Of a stretch of 64,000 bases of DNA, positions 34,840 through 46,706 are shown piece after piece. Position 1 is the first letter of the stretch. The number at the start of each line of letters is the position of its first letter. Under the pieces are notes generated by a model. The model did no database searches. It worked only from the letters and a program-made list of their open reading frames with translations, and was not told the DNA's origin. Source of the DNA: Bradyrhizobium sp. SZCCHNS1050 (lineage in GTDB: Bacteria; Pseudomonadota; Alphaproteobacteria; Rhizobiales; Xanthobacteraceae); assembly GCF_032484785.1 (NCBI RefSeq), contig NZ_JAUETR010000001.1:3661501-3725500 (forward strand). Direction: 5' to 3'. Both the position numbers and the translations under genes were made by a program.

Positions 34840-35799
34840 ATGGGAAACTACCTTCTCAGGCGCCTCATCGTCGCTGTGCCGAGCCTGCTCGGCATCAGCC
34901 TCATTCTGTTCGTGCTGCTCGCGCTGGCGCCGGGCGATCCGTTCGGCGAGCTCGCGACCAATCCGAACGTGCCGCCCGAGGTGCGCGAGGCGCTGCGCAT
35001 CAAGTTCGGGATGAACGATCCCGTGCTGTTGCGCTATGTCCACTGGCTGGTCGCCATGTTCCAGGGCGACTGGGGCTTCTCCTTCGCCAGCCGCGTCAAC
35101 GTCGACACGCTGATCCTGCAGCGGATACCGACCACGCTCTACGTGGTGGGCACCGCGCAGATCCTGGCGCTGGCGGTGGCGCTGCCGGTGGGCGTGCTCG
35201 CGGCGCGGCGGCCGTATTCGATCTTCGACCAGATCGCCAACACCTTCGCCTTCATCGGCTTCTCGCTGCCGACCTTCTTCACCGGCCTGCTGTTGATCCT
35301 GATCTTCAGCGTCAATCTCGGCTGGCTGCCGTTCGTCTATCGCGCCGACCTGCAGGCGACCGGCTGGCAATGGTGGTGGGAGAGCATCAAGCAGGCGATC
35401 ATGCCGATCACGGTGCTCGGCCTGTATCAGGCCGCGTCCTATACCCGCTATGTGCGATCCGCGGTGCTCGACGTCATCAAGCTCGATTATGTCACGACGG
35501 CGCGCGCCAAGGGCCTCGACGAGCGCAAGGTCATCGTCAAGCACGTGGTGCGCAATGCGCTGATTCCGGTGGTGACCCTGGTGGCGCTGCAGATGCCGAC
35601 GGTGTTCGGCGGCGCCATCGTCACCGAGCAGATCTTCCGCATTCCCGGCATCGGCTCGCTGCTGATCAGCGCCATCCTCGCCAACGACACGCCTGTGATC
35701 ATGGCGGTGACCTTCGTGTTCGCCTGCCTCGTCGTCCTCTTCAACCTCATCGCAGACATTCTGTATGGCTGGCTTGACCCACGCATCTCCTTCCGTTGA
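34840..35799 (+). CDS. ABC transporter permease (DppB-like)
   Basis: This 319-residue inner-membrane permease starts M-G-N-Y-L-L-R-R-L, the usual N-terminus of DppB/OppB proteins. It has about six helices and the A-R-A-K-G-L-D-E-R-K coupling loop. It is the first permease gene after the binding protein, and its end overlaps the next gene by 35 bases. It forms the channel with the following permease. Confidence 0.93.
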   Translation: MGNYLLRRLIVAVPSLLGISLILFVLLALAPGDPFGELATNPNVPPEVREALRIKFGMNDPVLLRYVHWLVAMFQGDWGFSFASRVNVDTLILQRIPTTLYVVGTAQILALAVALPVGVLAARRPYSIFDQIANTFAFIGFSLPTFFTGLLLILIFSVNLGWLPFVYRADLQATGWQWWWESIKQAIMPITVLGLYQAASYTRYVRSAVLDVIKLDYVTTARAKGLDERKVIVKHVVRNALIPVVTLVALQMPTVFGGAIVTEQIFRIPGIGSLLISAILANDTPVIMAVTFVFACLVVLFNLIADILYGWLDPRISFR

Positions 35800-36705
35800 G
35801 ACGGTGCCGGTCGTCGCATCGCCCAAACGGCGTTTCTCGCCGGGCCGCGACGCGCTCCGCCGCTTCCTCCGTCACCGCCTCGCGGCGGCCAGCATCGTCG
35901 TGCTGCTGCTGCTCGCGCTCTCGATCCTGCTCGGCCCGTGGCTGTGGCGGATTCCGATCAACGAGATCGACTTCACGGCACGCCTCGCGCCGCCGTCCTG
36001 GGAGCACCCGTTCGGCACGGACGATCTCGGCCAGGATCTGCTGGCGCGCATGATCTATGGCGGCCGCATCTCGCTTGCGGTCGGCTTTGCCGCGATGGGC
36101 GTGGCGCTGTTCGTCGGCATTCTCGTCGGTGCGATCGCCGGCTCGGCCAAGGGACCGGTGGATGCCGCGCTGATGTGGCTGACCGATCTGTTTCTGTCGC
36201 TGCCGCAACTGCCGCTGCTGCTCCTGATCATCTATTTGTTCCGCGATTTCCTCAAGGGCTGGCTCGGCCCGGAAGGCGGCGTGTTCGTGCTCATCGTGCT
36301 CGTGATCGGCGGCTTCCGCTGGATGCATGTGGCGCGTCTGGTCCGCGCCCAGTTCCTGTCGCTGCGCGAGAAGGAATTCGTCGAGGCGGCGCGCGCGCTC
36401 GGCGCCTCCAACACCCGTCTCGTCGTCCGCCACATCCTGCCGAACGCGCTGGGGCCGGTGATCGTCGCCGGCACCATCGACGTCGCGGCCGCGATCATCG
36501 CGGAATCGACGTTGTCGTTCCTCGGTCTCGGCTTCCCTCCGGACATTCCGACCTGGGGCCGGCTGCTGTTCGACGCCAAGGACTATCTCGACATCGCGCC
36601 GCATTGGGCGCTGTTCGCCGGCGGCGCGATCTTCCTCACGGTCATCGCGATCAACTTCATCGGCGATGGCCTGCGCGATGCGCTCGATCCGCGGAAGGTG
36701 ATGTG

Positions 36706-36706
<1 letters not shown>
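35765..36706 (+). CDS. ABC transporter permease (DppC-like)
   Basis: This 313-residue second permease has a leader of about 40 residues, then about six helices. Family features are H-P-F-G-T-D-D-L-G-Q-D and the E-A-A-R-A-L-G-A-S coupling loop. It ends in the usual G-D-G-L-R-D-A-L-D-P-R. It starts inside the previous gene and its TGA shares a base with the next ATG, so the operon is tightly coupled. Confidence 0.93.
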
Positions 36707-38702
<1,996 letters not shown>

Positions 38703-38718
38703 GGCGGAGATCGGCGCG

Positions 38719-40704
38719 TTACGCCGCCTGACGGTCCGAGACCAGCGCCGTCAGCCGCGCCGATTGCTCCGGGGTCAGTGCGAACTGGACCAACGCGGTG
38801 CGGTCGCCGACGCGGGTCACGGTCCCCGGCAGATCGGACACCATGCCGGTGATGGCAAGCGTCACCGACGTGTTCATCGTCAGACGAACCGGAACGGCTT
38901 CGAGCAGGGCGCCGCCGAGCGAGAGGTTGCGCACGGTGACAGGGATCGCTTCGCCGTTCACCTGCAGCGTGCCCGGGCGGTTGATGTTGAGCCGCGTCGA
39001 CAGCCGGCGATCGACGTCGGCAGTCGACGTCCGGATCACCCGCACCAGTTCGGTGCGCAGCCGCTGCACCTTGTCGGCGACAACAGTCGAGCCGTCGCGG
39101 ATGTCGGTCGAGCGCCGGCCGGCCTCGCTGGCTTCGCGAGAGACCTCGGCGATCTGGCTGGCGACCTCGCGCGCGGCGGCGGACGTCTCCTCGACCGTGC
39201 GCGAAATCTCGATGGTCACGCTGTTCTGCGCCTGGATCGCATCGGCAATGCCGGAGGATACGGCTTCGACGTTGCGGATGACTTCGCCGATCGCCCCGAT
39301 CGAGGTGACCGAGGCGCGGGTCGAGTCCTGAATCTCGGCAATCTGCTGCGCGATCTCGCTGGTCGCCTTGGCGGTCTGCTCGGCGAGCGATTTCACCTCG
39401 GAGGCGACGACCGCAAAGCCGCGGCCTGCATCGCCGGCCCGGGCGGCCTCGATGGTGGCGTTCAGCGCCAGCAGGTTGGTCTGGCCGGCAATCTCGCTGA
39501 TCAGGCTGGTCACGGCGCCGACCTTGTCGGCGGCTTCCGACAGCTTCGCGATGGTGGCCTGGGCGTCGGACGAGGCGGCGACGGCCTTGCGCGTGAGCTC
39601 GCGCGACGAGCTGACCTGGCTGGAGATCTGCGAGATCGAGGCGGCGAGCTGGGCCGACGCCTTGGCGACCGTCTGGGTGGTGGCGAGGGCCTGCTCGGCC
39701 GCCGCCGCAACGCTGCTCGAGTTGCGCTCCAGCGTCAGCGCACTGTCGGTCATCGACTTGGCATTGTCGGCCATGTGGCCGGTTCCCTGCGCGACCTCGC
39801 CGACCGCGCTGCTGGCGGCCTGCTCGACGGCTTCGGCCATCTCCTGCAGCGCCTTGGTCTTGATGCGCTCTGCGACCTGGCGCTGCTCGTCTTCGAGCAT
39901 CGCGGTCTGCCGCGCCTTCTCCTCGGTCTTCTGCCTGAACTGCTCGATCGAGCGCGCCATGTCGCCGAGCTCGTCGCTGCGGTTCTGGCCCGGCAGCTTG
40001 ATGTCGAAGTTTCCATTGCCGAGCTCGGTCAGCGCGCCGCTCATCGCGGCCAGCGCCGACGACATCCGCCGTGCGATGATCAGCGTGATCGACCCGATGA
40101 TCAGCATCACCAGCATGGCGGCAATGAACACGCTGCGCTTGCTCTCCCACATCTGGGCTTCGAGATCATCGACATAGACACCGGTGCCGATGATCCAGCC
40201 CCAGGGCTCGAAGCCGGCGACATAGGACATCTTCGGCTGTGGCGCATCCTTGCCGGGCTTCGGCCACATGTAGTCGACGACGCCGGCGCCCTGGCGCTTG
40301 ACGACATCGACCATTTCGACGAACAGCCGCTTTCCGGTCGGGTCCTTGTTGTCAGCGAGGTTCTGACCATTCAGCTCCGGCTTGATCGGATGCATGACCA
40401 TCTTCGGACCCATGTCGTTGATCCAGAAGTAGTCGCCGCTGCCGTAGCGCAGCTTGCCGATCCGCTCGGCCGCCTTCTTCTGCGCGACCTCGGGCGCCAC
40501 CTTGTCGCGCGCGATCGCGTCATATTCCTCGCGGGCGATGCTGACTGCCGTCTGCGCCAGATGGCTCAGCTCGCTCTGCCGCTGATCCTTGAGAGCGGTC
40601 TCGAGGTTTTGGCTCTGCGTTGCGGCGAGCCCGACCAGTCCACAGAACGACAGGCCGATGATCGCGTAGATGCGGAAAGCGAGAGAGAAACGCGGCTGAG
40701 CCAT
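38719..40704 (-). CDS. Methyl-accepting chemotaxis protein with sCache sensor and C-terminal PilZ domain
   Basis: The 661-residue protein has a short N-tail, helix one (about 10-28) and a periplasmic single-Cache sensor (about 30-185, with D-Y-F-W-I-N-D and M-H-P). Helix two, HAMP (about 205-258) and the coiled-coil signalling domain follow, with a [18 protein letters not shown] tip. The C-terminal 100 residues form a PilZ domain: R567-x3-R571 and N593-x-S595-x-x-G598 match the c-di-GMP-binding motifs. Most chemoreceptors lack PilZ, so this one may tune its output to c-di-GMP. Confidence 0.93.
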   Translation of the reverse strand: MAQPRFSLAFRIYAIIGLSFCGLVGLAATQSQNLETALKDQRQSELSHLAQTAVSIAREEYDAIARDKVAPEVAQKKAAERIGKLRYGSGDYFWINDMGPKMVMHPIKPELNGQNLADNKDPTGKRLFVEMVDVVKRQGAGVVDYMWPKPGKDAPQPKMSYVAGFEPWGWIIGTGVYVDDLEAQMWESKRSVFIAAMLVMLIIGSITLIIARRMSSALAAMSGALTELGNGNFDIKLPGQNRSDELGDMARSIEQFRQKTEEKARQTAMLEDEQRQVAERIKTKALQEMAEAVEQAASSAVGEVAQGTGHMADNAKSMTDSALTLERNSSSVAAAAEQALATTQTVAKASAQLAASISQISSQVSSSRELTRKAVAASSDAQATIAKLSEAADKVGAVTSLISEIAGQTNLLALNATIEAARAGDAGRGFAVVASEVKSLAEQTAKATSEIAQQIAEIQDSTRASVTSIGAIGEVIRNVEAVSSGIADAIQAQNSVTIEISRTVEETSAAAREVASQIAEVSREASEAGRRSTDIRDGSTVVADKVQRLRTELVRVIRTSTADVDRRLSTRLNINRPGTLQVNGEAIPVTVRNLSLGGALLEAVPVRLTMNTSVTLAITGMVSDLPGTVTRVGDRTALVQFALTPEQSARLTALVSDRQAA

Positions 40705-40869
40705 GGGGCGGTCCGGGCAAATGAGGGAGCTAGATGCGAGTGATTTTAAGGATTCGCAGTTGATGCCCGGTTAAGTGTGGATGGTAACTAATTGCCGCAC
40801 TCGTGAGGCGTTCCCGTAGTAGTACGGACGCCATCTTGTGAGTGAGTTGAGTAGTTGCGTAGTTCTGGG

Positions 40870-42726
40870 TCAGGACATATCGGGCCTGATCAGCTCGGTC
40901 GCGTTTTCATCCTTCAGTCGTGCGACCAGATCGGCGCGGCGGGTGAGCACCGCGCGCTGGTTGATATAGCCCTTGTCAGTGATCTCGCCGGCATCGAGCA
41001 AGGGCGGCTCCGCCATCAACAGCGCACGGGTCGCATAGCGGGAAGAGCCGACCGCCTCGGTGCGAAGCCTGGCCAATCCTCGCGCGATGGCGGTGCGCAC
41101 CGATGGATGCGCCAGAACGTCGCCGGCCGGGACGGTCTCGGTCATCCCGGCAGCGCCGCGGCACGCTGCGATGTTGGGCACGATGAGAAAGTGCACCTCG
41201 TCGGTGCCGTGGCCGGCGATCACGATATCCTGCGCCAACGGCGCCAGCGCCGCGATGCCGGCGACGCGCAGCGCGCCCACGTTCACCCATGTCCCGGAGC
41301 TGAGCTTGAAATCCTCGGTGATGCGGCCGTCGAAGAACAGGCCGCGCTCCGGATGCTCGGGATCTGCAAGCTTCACGGCGTCGCCGATCTTGTAGAAGCC
41401 CTCCTCGTCGAAAGCCGCGGCCGTGAGTTCGGGCGCCTTCCAATAGCCCGGCATCACGTTCGGCCCGCGCACGCGGACCTCGAGCTTCTCGCCGGTCGGC
41501 ACCAGCTTGAGCTCTGTGCCGGGGATGGGCACGCCGATGTTGCCGGCGCGCTCGGCGAAGAAGTGGCAGTCGGTCGCGAGCGGCGATGTCTCGGTGGCGC
41601 CCCACGCCGACACCAGCGGTGCAGGGCGGCCGATCGTGGCCCGGCTCATCTCGTTGAGCGCATCCCACAGATTTTGCGGCAAGGCCGCGGCCGCATAGAG
41701 GATGCACCTGACGCCGGAGAAAAATCTGCGGCGCAGATCGTCGTCGGACCTGAGTGCCGCGACCAGCATGTCGAAGCCGCGCGGCACGTTGAAATAGATC
41801 GTCGGCACCAGGCTGCGCAGATTGGCGAGCGACGTCTCGAACAGGCCCGGCGCAGGCTTGCCGCCGTCGATGTAGATCGACCCGCCGTGGCTCAGCACCA
41901 GGTTGAAATTGTGGTTGGCGCCGAAGGTGTGGCTCCATGGCAGCCAGTCGACGATGACGGGGCCGCCCTCGACCTCGCGCAGGAACGTCCACAACTGCGC
42001 CTTGGCCTGCTGGCTCATGGTCAGCATCCGGTGCGTGTTGATCACCGCTTTCGGCTGCCCGGTCGAGCCGGAGGTGAACAGCAGCTTGGCCACCGTGTCC
42101 GGCGTGACCGCGGCGAAGGCGCGGTCGACCTCCGGCCCGGGCTTTGTCGCGAGCAGGGCCTGCAGCGACAGCGCGCTCGTTGCATCGCCGTCGCCGGCGA
42201 TGACCGTCGCCCGATGCAGGCCGTCGACAGCGGCGAGCGCGCGCGCGAACGGCTCGCGCTGCGCGACGAAGATGGCGCCCGGATCGAGCAGACGGATCAT
42301 CGCGCGCAGCTTCTCGTGATCCGTCGACATCAGCGAATAGGCCGGCGAGATCGCGCAGACGGGGATGCCGACATGCTGCGCTGCGAGCGCCAGCACGGCA
42401 TGGGCGATGCTGTTGTCGGAGAGGATCGCCAGCGGACGCTCGGGACCGAGGCCCTGCGCGAGCATCCAGGCCGCGGCGGCGCGGACCTGCATCAATGTTT
42501 CGCCGTAGGTGAGCCAGGTCCAGTTGTCGCCACGACGTTCGGCCAGGAACGTGCGATCCGGGAAATGGCGGCCCCAATGCTCCAGCCATTCGCCGGTGCA
42601 GCGCGCGGCCGGCTGCAGCGGCATGCGCGAGCGCAGGATGATCGCGCCGTCGTCGCGCCTGACAGCCTCGATCGACGGCTTGGCGAACATCGCAGGCTCG
42701 GAGGCGCGGCGTTCTGCATCAGCCAT
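40870..42726 (-). CDS. fcs: Feruloyl-CoA synthase-like AMP-forming ligase
   Basis: The 618-residue adenylate-forming ligase has the core motif L-F-T-S-G-S-T-G-Q-P-K (from 216), W-G-A-T-E-T and the Y-K-I-G-D-A-V segment that replaces the usual Y-R-T-G-D. Best fit is the feruloyl-CoA synthase group, which activates hydroxycinnamates as the first step of their degradation. The ATG at 42726 has GGAGA six bases upstream. The longer frame upstream lacks similarity. The divergent MarR gene fits local control. No hydratase/aldolase or dehydrogenase gene lies in the window. Confidence 0.85.
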   Translation of the reverse strand: MADAERRASEPAMFAKPSIEAVRRDDGAIILRSRMPLQPAARCTGEWLEHWGRHFPDRTFLAERRGDNWTWLTYGETLMQVRAAAAWMLAQGLGPERPLAILSDNSIAHAVLALAAQHVGIPVCAISPAYSLMSTDHEKLRAMIRLLDPGAIFVAQREPFARALAAVDGLHRATVIAGDGDATSALSLQALLATKPGPEVDRAFAAVTPDTVAKLLFTSGSTGQPKAVINTHRMLTMSQQAKAQLWTFLREVEGGPVIVDWLPWSHTFGANHNFNLVLSHGGSIYIDGGKPAPGLFETSLANLRSLVPTIYFNVPRGFDMLVAALRSDDDLRRRFFSGVRCILYAAAALPQNLWDALNEMSRATIGRPAPLVSAWGATETSPLATDCHFFAERAGNIGVPIPGTELKLVPTGEKLEVRVRGPNVMPGYWKAPELTAAAFDEEGFYKIGDAVKLADPEHPERGLFFDGRITEDFKLSSGTWVNVGALRVAGIAALAPLAQDIVIAGHGTDEVHFLIVPNIAACRGAAGMTETVPAGDVLAHPSVRTAIARGLARLRTEAVGSSRYATRALLMAEPPLLDAGEITDKGYINQRAVLTRRADLVARLKDENATELIRPDMS

Positions 42727-42927
42727 GGCGTGTCTCCGGGCTGCGGGAGGTGATCGCTGAAGCTGCAGTGCGGGAGGAACACGCAGCGCGGCGGGCGCCG
42801 CGATCGGGTGCAATGCGCTGCCGCATTGCGGTTGCAGTGCAGGCAACCGTCGCCATCGATGACGGCATGCGTTTCCCTCCCATGTTGTATTCGTTGACCG
42901 CGAGACTAACAGAATGGTTGTACTTTG

Positions 42928-42936
42928 CAATTATTG
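42928..42936. promoter_or_regulatory. Small palindrome, candidate MarR operator
   Basis: CAAT-T-ATTG at 42928-42936 is a perfect nine-base palindrome in the AT-rich middle of the fcs-marR divergent region. MarR proteins often bind such sites between their own gene and the target. The element is short, so this is a weak call. Confidence 0.25.
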
Positions 42937-43014
42937 TGGATGTGACCGATTGGAGCGGCTTGCCCCTGCGACGGCATCGGTCTAGGCAGGGATGCCTCAT
43001 GTCAGCGAGCCAGC

Positions 43015-43494
43015 ATGCCGAAGAGCGCGAGCACCGGAGCGCAGCGAGACGCAACCAGCCAGGATTCCGGGATCGGTCTCGGTGAGCTCGAGAACCATCT
43101 CGGCTATTTCGTCCGCCGCCTCCAGCACTGGATTTTCCGCGACGTCAACGCCGCGCTCGCGACGATCGACCTCGACGTCATCCTCTATTCGATCCTGGAG
43201 ACGATCGCGGCCAATCCCGGCGCCGCGCAGATCGCGATCGCCGGCGCGCTGGGCATCGAGCGCGCGCGCATGGTCGCGCTGCTCGACGACCTGCAGCAGG
43301 CCGGCCTGATCGTGCGCGAGCGCTCCGAGCACGACCGCAGGGCCCATGCGCTCGGCCTGACGCCGCGTGGCCGCCTGATGCTCAAGAAGGCCAATGCACT
43401 GGTCGCCGCGCACGAGAAGCGGGTGGCACGCCGGCTCGGGGGCGACAATTATCGCCGCGCGCTCACGGCGCTGTCGCAGTTCGAGACGGACTAG
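43015..43494 (+). CDS. MarR-family transcriptional regulator
   Basis: This 159-residue winged-helix protein has an H-L-G-Y-F-V-R-R-L-Q start to the dimer helix, a recognition region with L-G-I-E-R-A-R-M-V-A-L-L-D-D-L, and a wing with R-S-E-H-D-R-R-A-H-A-L-G-L-T-P-R-G. All are MarR hallmarks. It is divergent from the feruloyl-CoA-synthase-like gene. In related bacteria MarR regulators control hydroxycinnamate uptake and breakdown in response to the CoA-ester, so a repressor role is likely. No strong ribosome site precedes the ATG at 43015. Confidence 0.85.
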   Translation: MPKSASTGAQRDATSQDSGIGLGELENHLGYFVRRLQHWIFRDVNAALATIDLDVILYSILETIAANPGAAQIAIAGALGIERARMVALLDDLQQAGLIVRERSEHDRRAHALGLTPRGRLMLKKANALVAAHEKRVARRLGGDNYRRALTALSQFETD

Positions 43495-43657
43495 GCTCGT
43501 CGCGAACGGGCCATGTCGCGAGCCTTCTGCCCCGCAAGCACGCATCGGTCATCACTCACACGGCACCCTTTACGCGGTACCGCAGTAAATCTACCTCAAA
43601 CGAAGCAAAATGAAAGATGCATCCTGAGGCTGTTGCCGTCCTGGATGCATTGCAGCC

Positions 43658-46543
43658 TCAGCTCGCCGCTTCCAGCCGCTCTTCCGTGAGAAGCCGCATC
43701 GCGGCGTCGGCGTCCATCGGCTCGCCGAAGGCGTAGCCCTGGGCGTATTCGCAGCCGAGCTGATAGAGCTCGACGGCATCGGAGTCGGTCTCCGCGCCTT
43801 CCGCCACCACGTCCATGCCGAGGTCGTGCGCCAGCGCGATGATCGATTTGAGGATGACGGGACGGGTGCCGCGCGCGGTGGTGCGCACGAACGACTGGTC
43901 GATCTTCAAGGTGTCGAACGGGAAGCGCTGCAGATAGGCCAGCGAGGAATGGCCGGTGCCGAAATCGTCGATCGACAGGCCGACGCCGAGCTCGCGGATG
44001 CGCGCCAGCATCTGCGCGGCGTGCTCGGGGTTTTCCATCACTAGCGATTCCGTCAGCTCGATCTTGAGCGAGCCGCGCGCCACCGAAGAGCGCGCCAGCA
44101 CCGAGCGGATGTCGTGGATCAGGTCGTGGCGCAGGAGCTGGCGGGAGGAGACGTTGACGCTGGCGAAGATCGGCTCGCGCAGCCGTGTCGCGCGCTGCCA
44201 CACCGAGAGCTGCCGCGCCGTCTGGTCGAGCACGAAGGTGCCGAGATCGACGATCAGGCCGATCTCTTCCGCGATGGTGATGAACTCGATCGGCGACATC
44301 CGGCCGAGCTTCGGATGGTCCCAGCGTGCCAACGCCTCGAAGCCGGCGATCGAGCGATCCTCCAGCCGCACGATCGGCTGGTAAAGGATGGTGATCTCCT
44401 GGCGCTCGATCGAGCGGCGCAGCTCGCTCTCCAGGGTCAGGCGGTCGTTCTTGCGCGCGCGCATCGCCGGCTTGTAGACGTCGATGCGGTCGCCGCCGAT
44501 GCGCTTGGAATGATACATCGCAAGCTCGGCATCCTTGATGATGTCCTCCGACAGTTGCGTCTGCGGATCGGACAAAGCGAGCCCGATCGAGGCGGTCAGG
44601 AAGATCTCGCGCTCGTTGAAGGCGATCGGCGCGCGGATGGTCTTGCGGATGGTCTCGGCGAAAGCGGTGATGCGGGCGGGGTCCTGCTCGGACAGCAGGA
44701 TCAGGCCGAACTGATCGCCGGCCAGCCGCGCCAGCGTGTCCTGGGGTTTGAGGATGCGCGACAGCCGCCGCGCCAGGGTCAGCAGGATGGAATCGCCGAC
44801 CGCGATGCCGACGGAGTCGTTGACCTGCTTGAAGCGGTCGAGATCGATCACCATCAGGGTCGGCCGCATGGCCGGCATCGACTTGGCGAAATTGGCGACG
44901 GCGGCAAGACGGTCGATGAACAGCTTGCGGTTGGGCAGGCCGGTCAGATTGTCGTGCACGCTGTCGTGGAGCAGGCGCTCCTCGGCATTCTTGAACTCGG
45001 TCACGTCCGTCAAGGTGCCGACCACGCGCGAGACCTCGCCGTCGGAGCCGACCACGGGGCGCGCCTTCAGCGCGAACCACATGAAATGGCCGTCGGGCGT
45101 GCGCAGCCGGAAGTCCTGCACCAGGCGGCCGCGGCGCTGGTCGAGGACACTGTCGAGCGCGGCGCGGAAGCGGTCCTGATCGAGCGGATGCAGCACCTCG
45201 AGCCATTTCGCGGCCGGGCCTTCGAGCGTGCCGCGCTTGAGGCCGAGCAGGCTCTCGGTCTCCGGGCTGGTGAACACCTTGTCGGCGGAGACGTCCCAGT
45301 CCCAGATCAGGTCGCCGGAGCCGGCGAGCGCCAGCGCGCGGCGCTCGACGTCGGAGACGATGCCGGTGGTGGCGCCGCCGCCGGCGAAGGCGTGCTGCAT
45401 CACGGTGAAGCCGATCAGCATCACGATCAGCACGAGGCCGCCGAGCAGCGCCGGGCCGACGATGTCGTTGGTGACCTGGCCCGCAACCGTCATGCCGGCG
45501 GCGGCGACCCACACCGTGAGCAGGAACCAGGTCGGGATCAGCAGCACCGCGCGGTCGAAGCCGTGGCTGGAGAGATAGACGATCAGCGCAAAGCCCAGCA
45601 CGGCGATCAAGAGCAACGACATGCGCGCGATGCCCGAGGCCACCGCCGGGTCGAACAGCGCCACCGCGACCAGCGAGCCCAGGAAGAACAGCCAGCCCAG
45701 CGTGATGTGCGAGTAGCGAACGTGCCAGCGCGACAAATTGAGATAGGCGAACAGGAACACCAGCAGGGTCGCGGCGAGGATCGCCTCGCCCGCCGCGCGC
45801 CAGACGCGCTCGGCATTGTTCGACATGTCCAGGACCTTGCCCCAGAAGCCGAAATCGACGCCGATATAGACCAGCACCGCCCAGGCCAGCGCCGCGGCCG
45901 CCGGAAACATGATACTGCCCTTGACCACGAACAGGATCGTGAGAACGAGGGCGAGAAGACCGGAGATGCCGATCACGATGCCCTGGTACAGCGTGAACGA
46001 GTTGACCTTGTCCTTGTAGGCCTCGGGCTCCCACAGATAGAGCTGCGGCAGCTTGTCCGTGCGCAGCTCGGCCACGAAGGTAACGACCGAGCCCGGATCG
46101 AGGGTGACGCGGAAGACGTCGGCGGTCGGGCTCTCCTGCCGCTCCGGCAGGTCGCCGACCGAGGGCGTGATGGTGGCGATGCGCGACAGGCCGAGATCGG
46201 GCCACAACACGCCGGAGCCGACCACGCGGTAGTGCGGTGCCACGATCAGGCGGTCGAGCTGGTCGTCGGTGTTGTTGGCCAGTGCGAACACGATCCAGTT
46301 CTGGCCGCCCTCGCGGGCCCGCACCTCGATGCGGCGGACGATGCCGTCGGTGCCGGGCGCGGTCGAGACCTGGATGCGGTCGTTCTCGCTGCGCTGATGA
46401 TCGAGGATGCCCGTGAGGTCGATCGCAGGCGCATCGCTGCGAACGCTGACCGCGTCAACGGCCTGAGCGGGGGCAGCGGCACCACACATCACGAGGCCCA
46501 GCGCCGCCAACGACGCGAGGCACCTGATCAGACGCAATGTCAA
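43658..46543 (-). CDS. 7TM-type sensor with PAS, degenerate GGDEF and EAL domains
   Basis: The 961-residue membrane protein has a signal sequence, then a periplasmic beta-rich region (about 30-175, 7TMR-DISM-like). Seven or so helices follow at about 185-385, then PAS (about 410-530), GGDEF (about 535-700) and EAL (about 710-955). The GGDEF core reads A-G-D-Q-F (608-612), so cyclase activity is unlikely. The EAL core is intact: E-A-L (736-738) and D-D-F-G-T-G (about 858-863). It should therefore break down c-di-GMP, with the GGDEF domain perhaps binding GTP as a control site. The gene stands alone. Confidence 0.9.
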   Translation of the reverse strand: MTLRLIRCLASLAALGLVMCGAAAPAQAVDAVSVRSDAPAIDLTGILDHQRSENDRIQVSTAPGTDGIVRRIEVRAREGGQNWIVFALANNTDDQLDRLIVAPHYRVVGSGVLWPDLGLSRIATITPSVGDLPERQESPTADVFRVTLDPGSVVTFVAELRTDKLPQLYLWEPEAYKDKVNSFTLYQGIVIGISGLLALVLTILFVVKGSIMFPAAAALAWAVLVYIGVDFGFWGKVLDMSNNAERVWRAAGEAILAATLLVFLFAYLNLSRWHVRYSHITLGWLFFLGSLVAVALFDPAVASGIARMSLLLIAVLGFALIVYLSSHGFDRAVLLIPTWFLLTVWVAAAGMTVAGQVTNDIVGPALLGGLVLIVMLIGFTVMQHAFAGGGATTGIVSDVERRALALAGSGDLIWDWDVSADKVFTSPETESLLGLKRGTLEGPAAKWLEVLHPLDQDRFRAALDSVLDQRRGRLVQDFRLRTPDGHFMWFALKARPVVGSDGEVSRVVGTLTDVTEFKNAEERLLHDSVHDNLTGLPNRKLFIDRLAAVANFAKSMPAMRPTLMVIDLDRFKQVNDSVGIAVGDSILLTLARRLSRILKPQDTLARLAGDQFGLILLSEQDPARITAFAETIRKTIRAPIAFNEREIFLTASIGLALSDPQTQLSEDIIKDAELAMYHSKRIGGDRIDVYKPAMRARKNDRLTLESELRRSIERQEITILYQPIVRLEDRSIAGFEALARWDHPKLGRMSPIEFITIAEEIGLIVDLGTFVLDQTARQLSVWQRATRLREPIFASVNVSSRQLLRHDLIHDIRSVLARSSVARGSLKIELTESLVMENPEHAAQMLARIRELGVGLSIDDFGTGHSSLAYLQRFPFDTLKIDQSFVRTTARGTRPVILKSIIALAHDLGMDVVAEGAETDSDAVELYQLGCEYAQGYAFGEPMDADAAMRLLTEERLEAAS

Positions 46544-46682
46544 ATCTCCGCGTTCGACACCAATCCAAAGCGAAACAAGCCAAATCGAAAGAGGTCGTCG
46601 CCGGGCTAATTGGAGCCGTTCCAGGCACGGTTCAGCTGTGCGCGATCATTGGCACGAAAGCGAGGAGAATCAAAGAGTTTCC

Positions 46683-46697
46683 AAACACGCTGTGTTT
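46683..46697 (-). terminator. Weak terminator-like hairpin after the quinone oxidoreductase gene
   Basis: AAACAC-GCT-GTGTTT forms a six-base-pair hairpin 10 bases beyond the oxidoreductase stop, read on the minus strand. A T-poor tail follows, so termination would be inefficient or Rho-aided. Confidence 0.25.
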
Positions 46698-46706
46698 AGA
46701 CTGCGC

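Noticed and set aside
38764..40743. A 659-residue plus-strand frame over the chemoreceptor
   Set aside because: It is a codon-bias shadow of the chemoreceptor gene with no family features.
43596..46205. An 869-residue minus-strand frame overlapping the EAL gene in another frame
   Set aside because: It is Arg/Ala/Gly/Pro-rich and lacks domains. The 961-residue frame holds PAS, GGDEF and EAL.
44114..46609. An 831-residue plus-strand frame over the EAL protein
   Set aside because: It is antisense to a complete multidomain protein and has no recognisable family.
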